48,401 nt of DNA from CAZFAP01 sp964516325 (GTDB taxonomy: Bacteria; Auribacterota; JABMQX01), in assembly GCA_964516325.1 (NCBI GenBank), contig CAZFAP010000010.1, positions 1 through 48,401 on the forward strand. The letters run 5' to 3'. Below the pieces are notes generated by a model. That model worked only from the letters and a program-made list of their open reading frames with translations. It made no database searches and was not told where the DNA came from. Shown piece after piece: positions 16,461 to 25,627 of this stretch (within the stretch, counting starts at the first letter, position 1; each line of letters opens with the position of its first letter). The translations under genes were made by a program, and so were the position numbers.

Positions 16461-18269
16461 GTGGCTGTCTTTTTTCCTAATCAACTTCTTGACCGGATAC
16501 TGGCAGAGACGGACATCGTCGAGCTGGTGTCGTCCTATTTCCCCCTGAAAAAGGCGGGGCGGAACTTTAGAGCGCTTTGCCCCTTCCACTCCGAAAAGAC
16601 CCCGTCGTTCATGGTCAACCTCGACAAGCAGATTTTCAAGTGTTTCGGCTGTGGGAAGGGCGGCAATGCGTTTCACTTTCTGATGGAGAAGGAGGGGGTC
16701 GGCTTTCAGGAAGCTGTCGCAATTCTCGCCCAAAAAGCGAACATTCCTCTGCCCGAGAGGAGAACCGGTCCGAAGGAAGGGGCGGGCAGAGAGGAAATGT
16801 TCGCGGCGATGTCTTTCGCCGTCACCTTTTTCCAGGAACAGTTGAAAAAGCCAGCGGGCGAGGCGGCCATGAGTTATCTGAAGGAACGAGGCATATCCGC
16901 GGAAAGCATCCAGAAATTCTGCCTCGGCTACGCCCCCAACGCCTGGGATTCGTTCCTCAACTTCGCCAGCCGGAAATGCAGGCCGTCGCTCCTGGAGCAG
17001 TTGGGTCTGATTCTTTCGAGGGAGAACTCGCCGGGGTGCTATGACCGTTTCAGAAATCGGGTGATGTTCCCGATTTTCGACCCGCGGGGACGGGCGATAG
17101 GATTCAGCGGGCGAATTATGCCGGGGGACGAAAAGGAGAGCGACTCGCCCAAGTACATGAATTCGCCGGAATCGCCGCTGTTCCACAAGAGCGAGATACT
17201 TTTCGGGCTGAACCTTTCTCGCAGCAACATTGCCAAGGAAAACAGAGCTATCGTCTGCGAAGGGCACCTCGACCTGGTCTCGATTGATCAGGCGGGCTTC
17301 GGGAATGCGGTCGCGGCGCAGGGAACGTCTTTCACCCTAACTCAGGCGAGGCTCCTGAAAAGATACTGCTCGGAAGTGATTCTGGCGTTCGATGCTGATT
17401 CGGCAGGGCAAGAGGCAACCTTGCGGAGCTTTGAGCCGTTGATGGAAGTGGAACTCGACGTGCGAGTCGCCGTAGTGCCGCAGGGATATGACCCGGACCT
17501 CCTGATACGCAAGAAAGGGCCGGAAGCCTTCAAGAAGCTCATTGAAGAGGCGGTGGAGCTGGTGGATTTTCAGTACGAGGTTCTCAGGAAGAAAAACGAT
17601 GAGCGGACTCTCGCGGGTCGGCGGGCGATTGCCTCGCAGATGCTTCTGACAGCGCACAAAAGCCCCAGCGACATAGTCAGAAATGCGTGGCTCCAGAAGA
17701 TTTCAAAGGCTCTGGGCATTCCCGAGCCGACGCTCAGGGCGGAAATGCGGAGAATTCATGGAAGCTACCGCCCCTTTGCACCGGGCGGAACGGCCTCACG
17801 TCTTAGGGAGGAAGTGCGGGAGAATTTTGCAGGCATCGAAAGCCAGAAGAGCCTGGTAGGCTACATGCTGGGGTACGAGAAGGTTCGTGGTTTGGTTCAT
17901 GATCGCTTGCGGAACGAAGATTTCAACGACCCGGTGTGCAGGCGAGTGGCGGAGAAGGTTCTTTCCCTCCACAGCAAAGGAACGAAGGTCGAAGCCGAAT
18001 CGCTCCTCAGGGAAGCGGAGGACCCCCAGGAAGCGGAACTAATCGCCGGCTTCGTCCTTGAGCCGATGAAAACGGAGAAGCCAGCGGAGGTTGCAGGCGA
18101 CTTGATTCAGAGTATATTGAAAGACAAGCAGTTGAAGAAAAGAAAGGAGTTGCAGGAAGCGATCGCTCGCGCCGACAAGGAGGGCGGCGACCGGGCCGCC
18201 TTGCTTGCTCAATTTCAGGAACTCTGCAAAGAGCAGAAGGTCGGGTCATCCGAACCAAAAAGGTATTGA
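16461..18269 (+). CDS. dnaG: DNA primase
   Basis: DnaG makes RNA primers at the replication fork. The 602-residue protein has the N-terminal zinc ribbon (C40, H43, C61, C64), the RNA polymerase core with YLKERGISAESIQKF and the DnaG signature FSGR, a TOPRIM domain near 255-340 (VCEGHLDLVS, then AFDADSAGQEA with the acidic metal ligands), and a helical C-terminal helicase-binding region. The start is GTG at 16461; the ribosome binding site is weak (GAAG). rpoD follows with a short gap, the classical macromolecular-synthesis operon order, but rpsU is absent upstream. Confidence 0.96.
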   Translation: MAVFFPNQLLDRILAETDIVELVSSYFPLKKAGRNFRALCPFHSEKTPSFMVNLDKQIFKCFGCGKGGNAFHFLMEKEGVGFQEAVAILAQKANIPLPERRTGPKEGAGREEMFAAMSFAVTFFQEQLKKPAGEAAMSYLKERGISAESIQKFCLGYAPNAWDSFLNFASRKCRPSLLEQLGLILSRENSPGCYDRFRNRVMFPIFDPRGRAIGFSGRIMPGDEKESDSPKYMNSPESPLFHKSEILFGLNLSRSNIAKENRAIVCEGHLDLVSIDQAGFGNAVAAQGTSFTLTQARLLKRYCSEVILAFDADSAGQEATLRSFEPLMEVELDVRVAVVPQGYDPDLLIRKKGPEAFKKLIEEAVELVDFQYEVLRKKNDERTLAGRRAIASQMLLTAHKSPSDIVRNAWLQKISKALGIPEPTLRAEMRRIHGSYRPFAPGGTASRLREEVRENFAGIESQKSLVGYMLGYEKVRGLVHDRLRNEDFNDPVCRRVAEKVLSLHSKGTKVEAESLLREAEDPQEAELIAGFVLEPMKTEKPAEVAGDLIQSILKDKQLKKRKELQEAIARADKEGGDRAALLAQFQELCKEQKVGSSEPKRY

Positions 18270-18347
18270 CTGCGCACAAAAGCTGGCATATAGAAGCGGT
18301 CAACGTTCAGTTTGTGCGAACCCAGAACGGAGAGTGGTTATCGCCAC

Positions 18348-20027
18348 ATGAGCAAACAAGAAAGAAACAAGAGAATCCGCGAACTGATTCACCTGAGCTC
18401 TGAAAAGGGGTACATCACTTACGACGATATCAACGAGATTCTTCCGGAGGATATCGTTTCGGGGGAGGAGATTGACTCCATCATGATCCTCCTGCGGGGG
18501 ATGGACATCGAAATCATGGACACTTCCGAGGCGGAGAAGCAGGCCTCTCGCTGGCAGAAGAGGGACAAGGCCACAGCCAAAAAACGGGAGGAGGTCCGAT
18601 CCGACGTGCTCGACGACCCCGTCCGGATGTACCTCCGACAGATGGGGCAAGTCCCCTTGCTCACCCGAGAGCAGGAGGTGGAAATCTCCAAGAGAATCGA
18701 AAAGGCCGAACAGGAGATTCGCGAGCGAATTGTCAATTTCCGCCAAACCCCCAAGGAAGTAATCGCCCTGGCCCAGTGCCTGCAAGCCGGGAAAGAGCGC
18801 TTCGACCGGATCATTCAGGAAAGAGGGGTGAAGGACCGGGAACGGTTGATTGGTCTTATCCCGAAATACTGCGAGCACCTCAAGAATGCGGATGAGAGGC
18901 TGACGACCTATCTTGAGCGCCTCAGACGCAGGAAGATTTCGGCCCCCGAGAAAAAGAAGCTGGAAACGCAAATCAAGAGAACCAGGACCATCATCCGCGA
19001 CCTCGTCCGCAAGTTCAATTTCAAGCAAAAGGCGGTTGACCTGTTTTGCGACGCCGTCGTGGCTATTTACGACAGAATCTGCGATTCCAAGAGGCGAATT
19101 GCTCAGCTCAAGGCGCGGAAGCGAAAAGCCTCCATCGTGGAGGAGATTAAGAACGAGAAGATGAAGCTCGCCCGGATCGAAGCCTCGGTTGGGACAAGCC
19201 TCGACGAGTTCTGCACCGAAGTCCTCGAATTGCAGAGGTGGATGGATGAGGCCCGCGCCGCGAAAACCGAAATGGTCGAAGCCAACCTCCGCCTCGTAAT
19301 CAGTATCGCCAAGAAGTACACCAACAGGGGACTCTCCTTCCTGGACCTGATCCAGGAAGGAAACATGGGCCTGATGAAAGCGGTCGAAAAATTCGAGTAC
19401 CGCCGGGGATACAAGTTCAGCACCTATGCGACATGGTGGATTCGCCAGGCAATAACTCGTTCCATCGCGGATCAAGCCCGGACCATTCGTATCCCCGTCC
19501 ACATGATCGAGACCATCAACAAGCTCGTCCGAGCTTCCAAGAAACTCGTTCAGGAGCAGGGGCGAGAACCGACCGCCGAAGACCTCGCGGAGGAGATGAA
19601 CCTCCCGTCGGAAAAAGTTCGGGGAATTCTGAAGATTGCCCAGCATCCGATCTCCTTGCAGACCCCAATTGGCGACGGCGATGACAGCCATTTCGGGGAC
19701 TTCATCGAGGACAAGGGCGCGGAATCCCCGGCAGAGGCGACTGGATATACCCTTCTGAAGGAAAAAATCCAGGAGGTTCTGGCGACGCTTACCGAGAGAG
19801 AAAGGCGGGTTTTGACGCTGCGGTTCGGTTTGGAGGATGGCTGCCAGCGAACCCTGGAGGAAGTCGGCAACGAGTTCAACGTCACACGAGAGCGCGTCCG
19901 CCAGATCGAAGCGAAAGCCCTCCGAAAAATGCGCCATCCCATCCGCGCCGCCAAGCTGCAAGGCTTTCTGGAGTCATACGGCGTCAGCTCGGAGAGCTTC
20001 CCCGGCGGCTTCCCGCAGGTGGAGTGA
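18348..20027 (+). CDS. rpoD: RNA polymerase primary sigma factor (sigma-70)
   Basis: The 559-residue protein contains region 1.1 at residues about 8-55 (GYITYDDINEILPEDI), region 1.2 (DDPVRMYLRQMGQVPLLTRE), a non-conserved helical insert, region 2 near 308-385 (NLRLVISIAKKYTNRGL, DLIQEGNMGLMKAVEKF, RGYKFSTYATWWIRQAI), region 3, and region 4 from about 479 (LTERERRVLTLRFGL, VTRERVRQIEAKAL). This is the full primary sigma layout. The frame is open upstream to a TTG at 18312, but the ATG at 18348 gives the usual N-terminus; GGAGAG lies 13 bases before it, farther than ideal. It is the last gene of dnaG-rpoD and converges with the O-antigen ligase gene. Confidence 0.96.
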   Translation: MSKQERNKRIRELIHLSSEKGYITYDDINEILPEDIVSGEEIDSIMILLRGMDIEIMDTSEAEKQASRWQKRDKATAKKREEVRSDVLDDPVRMYLRQMGQVPLLTREQEVEISKRIEKAEQEIRERIVNFRQTPKEVIALAQCLQAGKERFDRIIQERGVKDRERLIGLIPKYCEHLKNADERLTTYLERLRRRKISAPEKKKLETQIKRTRTIIRDLVRKFNFKQKAVDLFCDAVVAIYDRICDSKRRIAQLKARKRKASIVEEIKNEKMKLARIEASVGTSLDEFCTEVLELQRWMDEARAAKTEMVEANLRLVISIAKKYTNRGLSFLDLIQEGNMGLMKAVEKFEYRRGYKFSTYATWWIRQAITRSIADQARTIRIPVHMIETINKLVRASKKLVQEQGREPTAEDLAEEMNLPSEKVRGILKIAQHPISLQTPIGDGDDSHFGDFIEDKGAESPAEATGYTLLKEKIQEVLATLTERERRVLTLRFGLEDGCQRTLEEVGNEFNVTRERVRQIEAKALRKMRHPIRAAKLQGFLESYGVSSESFPGGFPQVE

Positions 20028-20136
20028 CACCGTGCTTGATTGGTACGGCACGGAGAGACGCGGCTGGCGTGAATCGAGCCTACGAATCAGTCCTTCGGAT
20101 GTTGGGACGGCCTCTCACGCCTGCGCGTCAGGGGCT

Positions 20137-22281
20137 TCACTTTTCCGTCCCCAGGCTTCCCAGTGAGACTCTCGCCCCGTCGCGTCCTTCCAGGAAACCC
20201 TTCAGCTCGCCGACAAAAGGATTGTTTCGATATAAGAGACGAGCGGTCTCCATCGCCTGCTTGCCGGTCGGATCGAGGTCTTTCATTTTCACCAGTTGCT
20301 CGTCGCTCTCCTTCTGGAAGCCTGCCCTCGCCAGATAGTAAGCATAAACGAGCCGATGAAACGGATTGACAGGGGAGTATTCAATAGCTCTTCGGAATTC
20401 CGCCAGCACTCCCTCCCACTCCACGTTGCCCTCCCTTTCCATTTTGGCGAGCTTTGTTCTCGCGATGCTGTGAGCGATCATCGGATCGAACCAGCGGAGA
20501 CGGTCGGCGATGGCATACTCTCTCAAGGCGTCGTCGTACTTCCGGAGGCGGAAATAGACCCGACCGAGAATCATGTGGAGATTTTGATTTCCGCCGTCCC
20601 ACCAGATGCCTTTCTTGAGTTCGCTTACGGCGTTTTCGTAGTCTTCAAGAGTCGCCGCCGGGTCCGTCTTCTCGAGAAGGGATTCGGCGACAGCCAGATG
20701 GGAGTTGGCGTTCAGAGTCCTCGCCGTGAACAGGACACCGCATGCGGACACAATGGCGAGGACCAGAGTGCAAATGGTTGCTTGTTGCTTCGTGAGCTGA
20801 ATTCGCCGCACCTCGGTCCGGCGGGCGTTTCGCATCGTCAGCCCCAGAAGAAGCCAAACCGTCATGGCGATTCCGGGAACATACAGGTCGAAATCCGCAA
20901 GGCTGTGAATGAGGAAGCAAGAGATGCCCGACAGCGAGGCAAGAACGACCACGTCCGCGGGGACAAGGTTCTCTTTGCTTTTCAGGGAGCGCTGCGCAAA
21001 GGACGATGCACCGACGAGGCCAAAAATCCAGATGGCGGCGAAGAACACAAATCCGACAACACCCGTCTCGACGAGGACTTGGAGGTAATTATTGTGGGCG
21101 CTCCGCGTCTCGTTCGCTCCCGGCAGCCGATATTGAGGATAAAGCAGTCCGAAGGAGTTGAATCCGTTTCCAATAATAGGGTTTCGCGGAAACATTCGCA
21201 GCCCCGCTTTCCAGTAGTCCATTCTCTCGCCGAGCGTGTAGCCCCCCTTTTTGACAAGCAGTTTTCGGCCCAACGGCGAGGTGACCGCCGCCGAGACGAG
21301 AATCAAAATCGCCAGAAGTCCCGCCGCAAGGACCTTCGGCCTCAGACCGAGCCTTCTTCGCGCCGCGATGACCGAAGCGACCACGACGACGAAAAGCGTG
21401 AGGAAGCTGGCTTTCGATTGCGTCAGGAAGAATGAGGCGAGGCACGGAAGGGGCAGAACGAGCAGATAAGCTATCAGCCGGTGGAGGTTTTTCCTCTTGA
21501 GCCAATCCCTGTGAATCGTCGGGTAGAGCAACGTCAGCGGCAAAACCACGAGAAGAAAGCCAGCCAGAGAGTTGGGGTAAACGAAAATAGAGAAGACCCT
21601 GCGGCGAGAGATTCTTGCCAGATAGGCGTCGTGCAGTTCCGAAGGGATGTATTGCTTGACAGCCTGGGCTGTCTCCTCAAAACCGAACACAAACTGATAC
21701 AGACCGAGAAAGGCTACGATGGACGTCGAGACCAGCAGACACTTGATGATTCTCCTCTGGAGTCGTTCGCTGTCAACGGCGTGAACGACAACGAAGTAGA
21801 GAATGGCGCAACTGACGAGTTGCTTTAAGATGACAGCGCTTGAGTGTATCGCGGGCGAAGGAAGCGTCGCCGTCAAACCAGCTAAGAGAAATAGCCCCAT
21901 CGCGGCGTCAACTTTCCCGAACCGTACCGTAAAATCCCGTCGGGAAAGACTTTTCATCCCCCAGAGGAAGAACGTCAGAAGAATAAGGATTTGCGATATT
22001 TCTTCGGGCCACGGAGAAGAGAGCGAATCGGAGACGGCTCTCAGCGCGGCCCTCGGCTTGAACGAGAAAACTGCCTGAAAGAAATCCCCCGCGTTTTGCC
22101 CGATGCGCGATATGTCCTCGAACAACGTCGGCTCCGGCCCATCGTAATTCGGCAATCCGAATTTGAGAGGGATTAGGAAGGCAAGGACAGATAGAAGTAC
22201 GCCGACGGCTTTTTCGAAGACCGCCTGATGCTGAGTTGTGGGGTCCCTTTCGATGCGGTCTGGTCTCTTCAAGGAAATCAA
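20137..22281 (-). CDS. O-antigen ligase/polymerase-like membrane protein with TPR tail
   Basis: The 714-residue protein has about a dozen transmembrane helices in residues 25-510, with the Wzy_C/WaaL-type region (long periplasmic loop after YPNSLAGFLLVVLPL, then GERMDYWKAGLRMFPRNPIIGNG and SAHNNYLQVLVETG). A C-terminal part from about 540 carries tetratricopeptide-like repeats (LHMILGRVYFRLRKYDDALR). Such proteins ligate or polymerise O-antigen or exopolysaccharide, or glycosylate pilins, at the outer face of the inner membrane. The start appears to be TTG at 22281, two bases past the rsmE stop, with no clear Shine-Dalgarno; no ATG occurs for about 100 codons, so coupling to rsmE is likely. 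It ends the heat-shock operon. Confidence 0.85.
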   Translation of the reverse strand: MISLKRPDRIERDPTTQHQAVFEKAVGVLLSVLAFLIPLKFGLPNYDGPEPTLFEDISRIGQNAGDFFQAVFSFKPRAALRAVSDSLSSPWPEEISQILILLTFFLWGMKSLSRRDFTVRFGKVDAAMGLFLLAGLTATLPSPAIHSSAVILKQLVSCAILYFVVVHAVDSERLQRRIIKCLLVSTSIVAFLGLYQFVFGFEETAQAVKQYIPSELHDAYLARISRRRVFSIFVYPNSLAGFLLVVLPLTLLYPTIHRDWLKRKNLHRLIAYLLVLPLPCLASFFLTQSKASFLTLFVVVVASVIAARRRLGLRPKVLAAGLLAILILVSAAVTSPLGRKLLVKKGGYTLGERMDYWKAGLRMFPRNPIIGNGFNSFGLLYPQYRLPGANETRSAHNNYLQVLVETGVVGFVFFAAIWIFGLVGASSFAQRSLKSKENLVPADVVVLASLSGISCFLIHSLADFDLYVPGIAMTVWLLLGLTMRNARRTEVRRIQLTKQQATICTLVLAIVSACGVLFTARTLNANSHLAVAESLLEKTDPAATLEDYENAVSELKKGIWWDGGNQNLHMILGRVYFRLRKYDDALREYAIADRLRWFDPMIAHSIARTKLAKMEREGNVEWEGVLAEFRRAIEYSPVNPFHRLVYAYYLARAGFQKESDEQLVKMKDLDPTGKQAMETARLLYRNNPFVGELKGFLEGRDGARVSLGSLGTEK

Positions 22282-22283
22282 AC

Positions 22284-23063
22284 CTACGGTTGTCGTTCGG
22301 GATTCGGGGTGAAGCGTCGAAGCTGGGCGTCGAGAAAGCAGCCGATCACGGACAGCGAAGCTATCGCCGCGGTCTCTGTTCGCAGGATGTTCTGACCGAG
22401 CGATGCAGGACGCACGCCCGCCTTCTTAGCCGTCTCCAGCTCCTCCGGAGAAAAGCCTCCCTCCGGCCCGATGTAAACCCTTACCTCTTTGTGGGAGGAT
22501 GCTAAGCTCAACAACGCGTCGTGGATCGGCGGCGAATCGTCGGACGGCCACGGCATGATCGAAAAGGCGGACTCCGGCATCTCCCGCATTGCGCTTGGGA
22601 AATCCACCGGAGAGCTGACGTTCGGCAAAGTTGACCTGTGGCATTGTTTCGCCGCAGAGACCGTTATCCGCCGCCAGCGGTCGAGCTTGGCTGCGACATC
22701 CCGCCCGCTGAGTTTCACTACTGTCCTTTCCGTTATCAGCGGAGTTATGGAGTCGGCGCCCAATTCCGTCGCTTTCTCGACGATGAGGTCGAATCTCCTT
22801 CCCTTGGGCGCAGCAACGTAAAGCGCCACAGCGGGCCGGTCTGTCCGGAGAGCAACCCTTCTTTCTCCGATCCTGGCGACGACGAGGTCGTGAGAAATCC
22901 GGACGATTCGGGCGAGGCACTCGGTCCCCTGTCCATCGAAAACCACGATCTCATCGCCAGGCTTCTTTCGGAGGACTGACACCAGATGGTGAGCTTGATC
23001 ACCGCCGATGGTCGCGACATCGCCATGAATGTTTTCGGGGGGAACGTAGAACCTTCGCTCCAC
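22284..23063 (-). CDS. rsmE: 16S rRNA (uracil-1498-N3)-methyltransferase
   Basis: RsmE methylates N3 of U1498 in 16S rRNA using S-adenosylmethionine. The 259-residue SPOUT-fold protein has the N-terminal PUA-like part (RRFYVPPEN, QAHHLVSVLRKKPGD), KATELGADSITPLITERT near 97-114, and the knot motifs IGPEGGFSPEE at 198-208 and LGQNILRTETAAI at 222-234. The length is normal. It lies downstream of dnaJ with a 196-base gap; dnaJ-rsmE is a common bacterial gene order. The gap contains a GC-rich hairpin of the dispersed type, which may reduce read-through. Confidence 0.95.
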   Translation of the reverse strand: MERRFYVPPENIHGDVATIGGDQAHHLVSVLRKKPGDEIVVFDGQGTECLARIVRISHDLVVARIGERRVALRTDRPAVALYVAAPKGRRFDLIVEKATELGADSITPLITERTVVKLSGRDVAAKLDRWRRITVSAAKQCHRSTLPNVSSPVDFPSAMREMPESAFSIMPWPSDDSPPIHDALLSLASSHKEVRVYIGPEGGFSPEELETAKKAGVRPASLGQNILRTETAAIASLSVIGCFLDAQLRRFTPNPERQP

Positions 23064-23181
23064 TATTATGAGTCTCCGGCTGCCGGCGCAGGGTTTGCCT
23101 TAGTACTCTGATTGATAAATTCAATCACGTATTTCTCGACACGATTTGCAGGATTATCCGGATTTCTCTGATGCTGCTCTG

Positions 23182-23198
23182 CCCCGCCGAGGGCGGGG
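23182..23198. repeat. GC-rich palindromic hairpin between dnaJ and rsmE
   Basis: CCCCGCC-GAG-GGCGGGG forms a perfect 7-base-pair stem. The same hairpin type recurs in other intergenic regions of the window (6528-6545, 31580-31597, 38899-38917). On the plus strand three T residues follow, but the surrounding genes are on the minus strand, where no U-tract follows. Confidence 0.6.
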
Positions 23199-23259
23199 TT
23201 TGTACGCTGCGAAATCCATGAACGCGTGTACTCAGGGATTGCCGCCCAGAGCGGCAAGC

Positions 23260-24405
23260 TCACTTATTGTACAGCTTGTTCATCATGGAGAGGAAGGCGG
23301 CTCTCACCGGGTATTCTTTGTCGCCGCTTGTGTCAGCGAGTTGCTCGAGCAACTGCCGCTGATGTCTATCGAGCTTCTTCGGCGTTTCGACGACGATTCG
23401 TATGTGCTGGTCGCCTCGGCCATGTCCCCTTCGGTTGGTGACCCCTTTGCCTTTGAGGCGGAATATCTGTCCGCTGGAGGTGCCGGGAGGAATTTTTAAC
23501 TTGGCTTTCCCGTCGAGGGTCGGGACTTCGATCTCGCCGCCGAGAGCCGCCATCGTGAGAGTGATTGGCACTTCGCACAGAATTTCGTCGCCGTGCCGAT
23601 CGAAGAGCGGATGAGGCTCGACCTCCACGACGACGTAGAGGTTTCCGGGCGGACCGCCTCTCTCACCCGGCTCGCCCTCGCCGGTGACCCGCAGCGTCGC
23701 GCCTTCCTCGATTCCGGGAGGAATGCTCACGGAGATGGTCTTTCTTACCCGCACTCTCCCCGTCCCCGCGCATTCGATGCAGGGCTGGGATACGATCGTC
23801 CCCGCCCCGCGGCAATAGCCGCACGTCCTCTGTATGCTGAAGAAGCCCTGCGTCGTTCGGGTCTGTCCGATTCCACCGCACTGAGGGCAGGTGCGTCTGT
23901 CGGTTCCGGGCTTTGCCCCGGTTCCGCGGCAGGTCCCACATACGTCGGCCCTGGGGATGGTTATTTCCTTCTTCACCCCGAAAGCCGCCTCCTCGAACTT
24001 GATTGTCAGATCGTACCGCAGGTCAGAGCCGCGTGCACCGCCCCCGCGCCGCGCCCGCGTCCCAAAGACGTCGCCGAAGAAACTCTCTAAGATACTGTCG
24101 CCAAAAACTCCGCTGAAAGTCCTAAGAGCCTCGTCGAGGTCGAAGGCGTGGAAACCGGTGAACCCGGCGCCGATGCCCTCGAGACCGGCATGCCCGTACC
24201 GGTCGTAGGTCTGACGCTTCTCCGGGTCCGAGAGAACCTCGTAGGCTTCGGAGACCTCCTTGAATCGCTCCTCGGCGTTCTTATCGCCGGGGTTTTTGTC
24301 GGGATGGTGCTTCATCGCCAGCCGCCGGTAGGCTTTCTTAACGTCCTCCGTGCTGGCGTCCCTGCTTACTTCCAGCGTTCCGTAATAGTCTCTCTTGTCA
24401 GGCAC
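23260..24405 (-). CDS. dnaJ: Chaperone DnaJ
   Basis: DnaJ delivers substrates to DnaK and stimulates its ATPase. The 381-residue protein has the J domain with HPD at 34-36, a glycine/phenylalanine-rich linker, four CxxCxGxG zinc motifs (CGTCRGTG, CPQCGGIG, CGYCRGAG, CIECAGTG), and the C-terminal substrate domains. The first-frame ATG upstream at 24507 lies inside the preceding nuclease gene; GTG at 24405 with GGAGG 6 bases upstream gives the standard N-terminus PDKRDYYGTL. That ribosome binding site lies within the last codons of the Mrr-like gene, and the two frames overlap by 8 bases, so dnaJ translation is tied to the inserted cassette. Confidence 0.97.
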   Translation of the reverse strand: MPDKRDYYGTLEVSRDASTEDVKKAYRRLAMKHHPDKNPGDKNAEERFKEVSEAYEVLSDPEKRQTYDRYGHAGLEGIGAGFTGFHAFDLDEALRTFSGVFGDSILESFFGDVFGTRARRGGGARGSDLRYDLTIKFEEAAFGVKKEITIPRADVCGTCRGTGAKPGTDRRTCPQCGGIGQTRTTQGFFSIQRTCGYCRGAGTIVSQPCIECAGTGRVRVRKTISVSIPPGIEEGATLRVTGEGEPGERGGPPGNLYVVVEVEPHPLFDRHGDEILCEVPITLTMAALGGEIEVPTLDGKAKLKIPPGTSSGQIFRLKGKGVTNRRGHGRGDQHIRIVVETPKKLDRHQRQLLEQLADTSGDKEYPVRAAFLSMMNKLYNK

Positions 24406-25627
24406 TGATACCTCCGGCGGGGCACGGTGGTTGCACGCTCCCGGTGTTGCCCTTCCACCTGAACGCCCGTCGGTAGCCCATGCGCTCAGCCTCGGCGACC
24501 GTCTCAACGTAGCACTCGTTCCTCTCCTCCTCGATTAGCGTGCGGTCGTACTGCTGGTCGAAGGGCAGGTGATATATCTTCTCGCCCGTCCTTCTGGAGA
24601 CGTTGCACTTGATCGAGGGGTACGGCTGAAGGGGGAACCCTTCTTTGACGGTTATGCCAAGCTCCTTCGCGAATTCACGGGCAGTGTCCGACAGCCACGT
24701 CGAGGTAAAAAATAGGCCCCGGATGGGGCTCCTGCCGATCCGCTCCGCAAAGAGTTCCAGTTGTATGTTGAGTTCCTTCCGGAGGCTCCTCTGGTTCTCG
24801 ACCCAGTATTTCAGCGTCGTCCCGAACAACTGACAAATGTGCTTCTCGTGAATTCTCTTGTGCTGGGACCAGTGCTTGCACTGGATAACCAGCACCTCGC
24901 GTCCCTTCTTGGCGATTAGGTCCCTCCCCAGGTCCTCCAGGCCCTGGATTATGCCCTGGTAGTACACCGCGTACCCGTCCCTTTCGTGCTGGTAGCCCAC
25001 GTACCGCTCGTAGTCCCGGCCCACCTCCCAGGGGCTTTTCCTCTTCTGCCAGTAGCGGTCCAGGGCGTGTTGGAAGATCTCCGGCCTGGTGAGGTTGGCC
25101 CTCTCCCCCTCGGTCGTAAGCACGAACACCTGGTCTTCCGGCTTGTCGCCCCCGGCCGCCCTCTCGGCGGTGACTCTGATGTAGTCGTCCACGTCCTCGC
25201 CGCGAAAGTCAACGAGGAAGGGGAAAAGCCACTCGTACATCTCGAGAAGGTGCTTGGCCACCCTGAGCTCGCGCTCAGCCCTGCGCCTCGCATAGCTCAT
25301 CTGCCGCAGCCGCTCCGCGGCCTTGGGTGCCGCACGCTCCTTCCTCTCAAGGGAGTCCGCAACCTGACGGTCCCTCAGGAGGCAGTACTCCTCGTAGGCC
25401 TCCGCAAGCCATGGGAACCCTTCGGACTTCTCCTTATAGAGCTTCGCCATCGCGTCATATTCGCGCCTGAGGGTCTCCTTCTCGGCGCTGAGCGCCCTCG
25501 CAGCCTCCTTCACCTCCAGGGTGCGCTCCCTCCCCTCGGCGACCAGACGACGGAGCCTCGCCTCGATATCCGCGATACACATCACCCTCTTGATCGCAGC
25601 CCTCTCTTGCTCGTCAAGCAAAGTCAT
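24398..25627 (-). CDS. Mrr-like restriction endonuclease-fold nuclease with coiled-coil N-terminus
   Basis: The 409-residue protein starts with a long charged helical region (residues about 5-135, rich in Arg, Glu, Ala, probably coiled coil). A PD-(D/E)xK nuclease domain of the Mrr_cat type follows at about 200-330: E207 in RDYERYVG, QGLEDLGRDLIA with D236, and VIQCKHW with Q249 and K251, the QxK variant typical of Mrr. The C-terminus (KCNVSRRTGEKIYHLP, ending at GYRRAFRWKG) resembles the small domain found at the ends of thermonuclease/YhcR-like proteins. ATG at 25627 has GGAGG 7 bases upstream. Third codon positions are strongly G/C, with frequent AGG arginine, unlike dnaJ and dnaK. It overlaps both neighbours. 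A defence or DNA-repair role is inference. Confidence 0.8.
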   Translation of the reverse strand: MTLLDEQERAAIKRVMCIADIEARLRRLVAEGRERTLEVKEAARALSAEKETLRREYDAMAKLYKEKSEGFPWLAEAYEEYCLLRDRQVADSLERKERAAPKAAERLRQMSYARRRAERELRVAKHLLEMYEWLFPFLVDFRGEDVDDYIRVTAERAAGGDKPEDQVFVLTTEGERANLTRPEIFQHALDRYWQKRKSPWEVGRDYERYVGYQHERDGYAVYYQGIIQGLEDLGRDLIAKKGREVLVIQCKHWSQHKRIHEKHICQLFGTTLKYWVENQRSLRKELNIQLELFAERIGRSPIRGLFFTSTWLSDTAREFAKELGITVKEGFPLQPYPSIKCNVSRRTGEKIYHLPFDQQYDRTLIEEERNECYVETVAEAERMGYRRAFRWKGNTGSVQPPCPAGGISA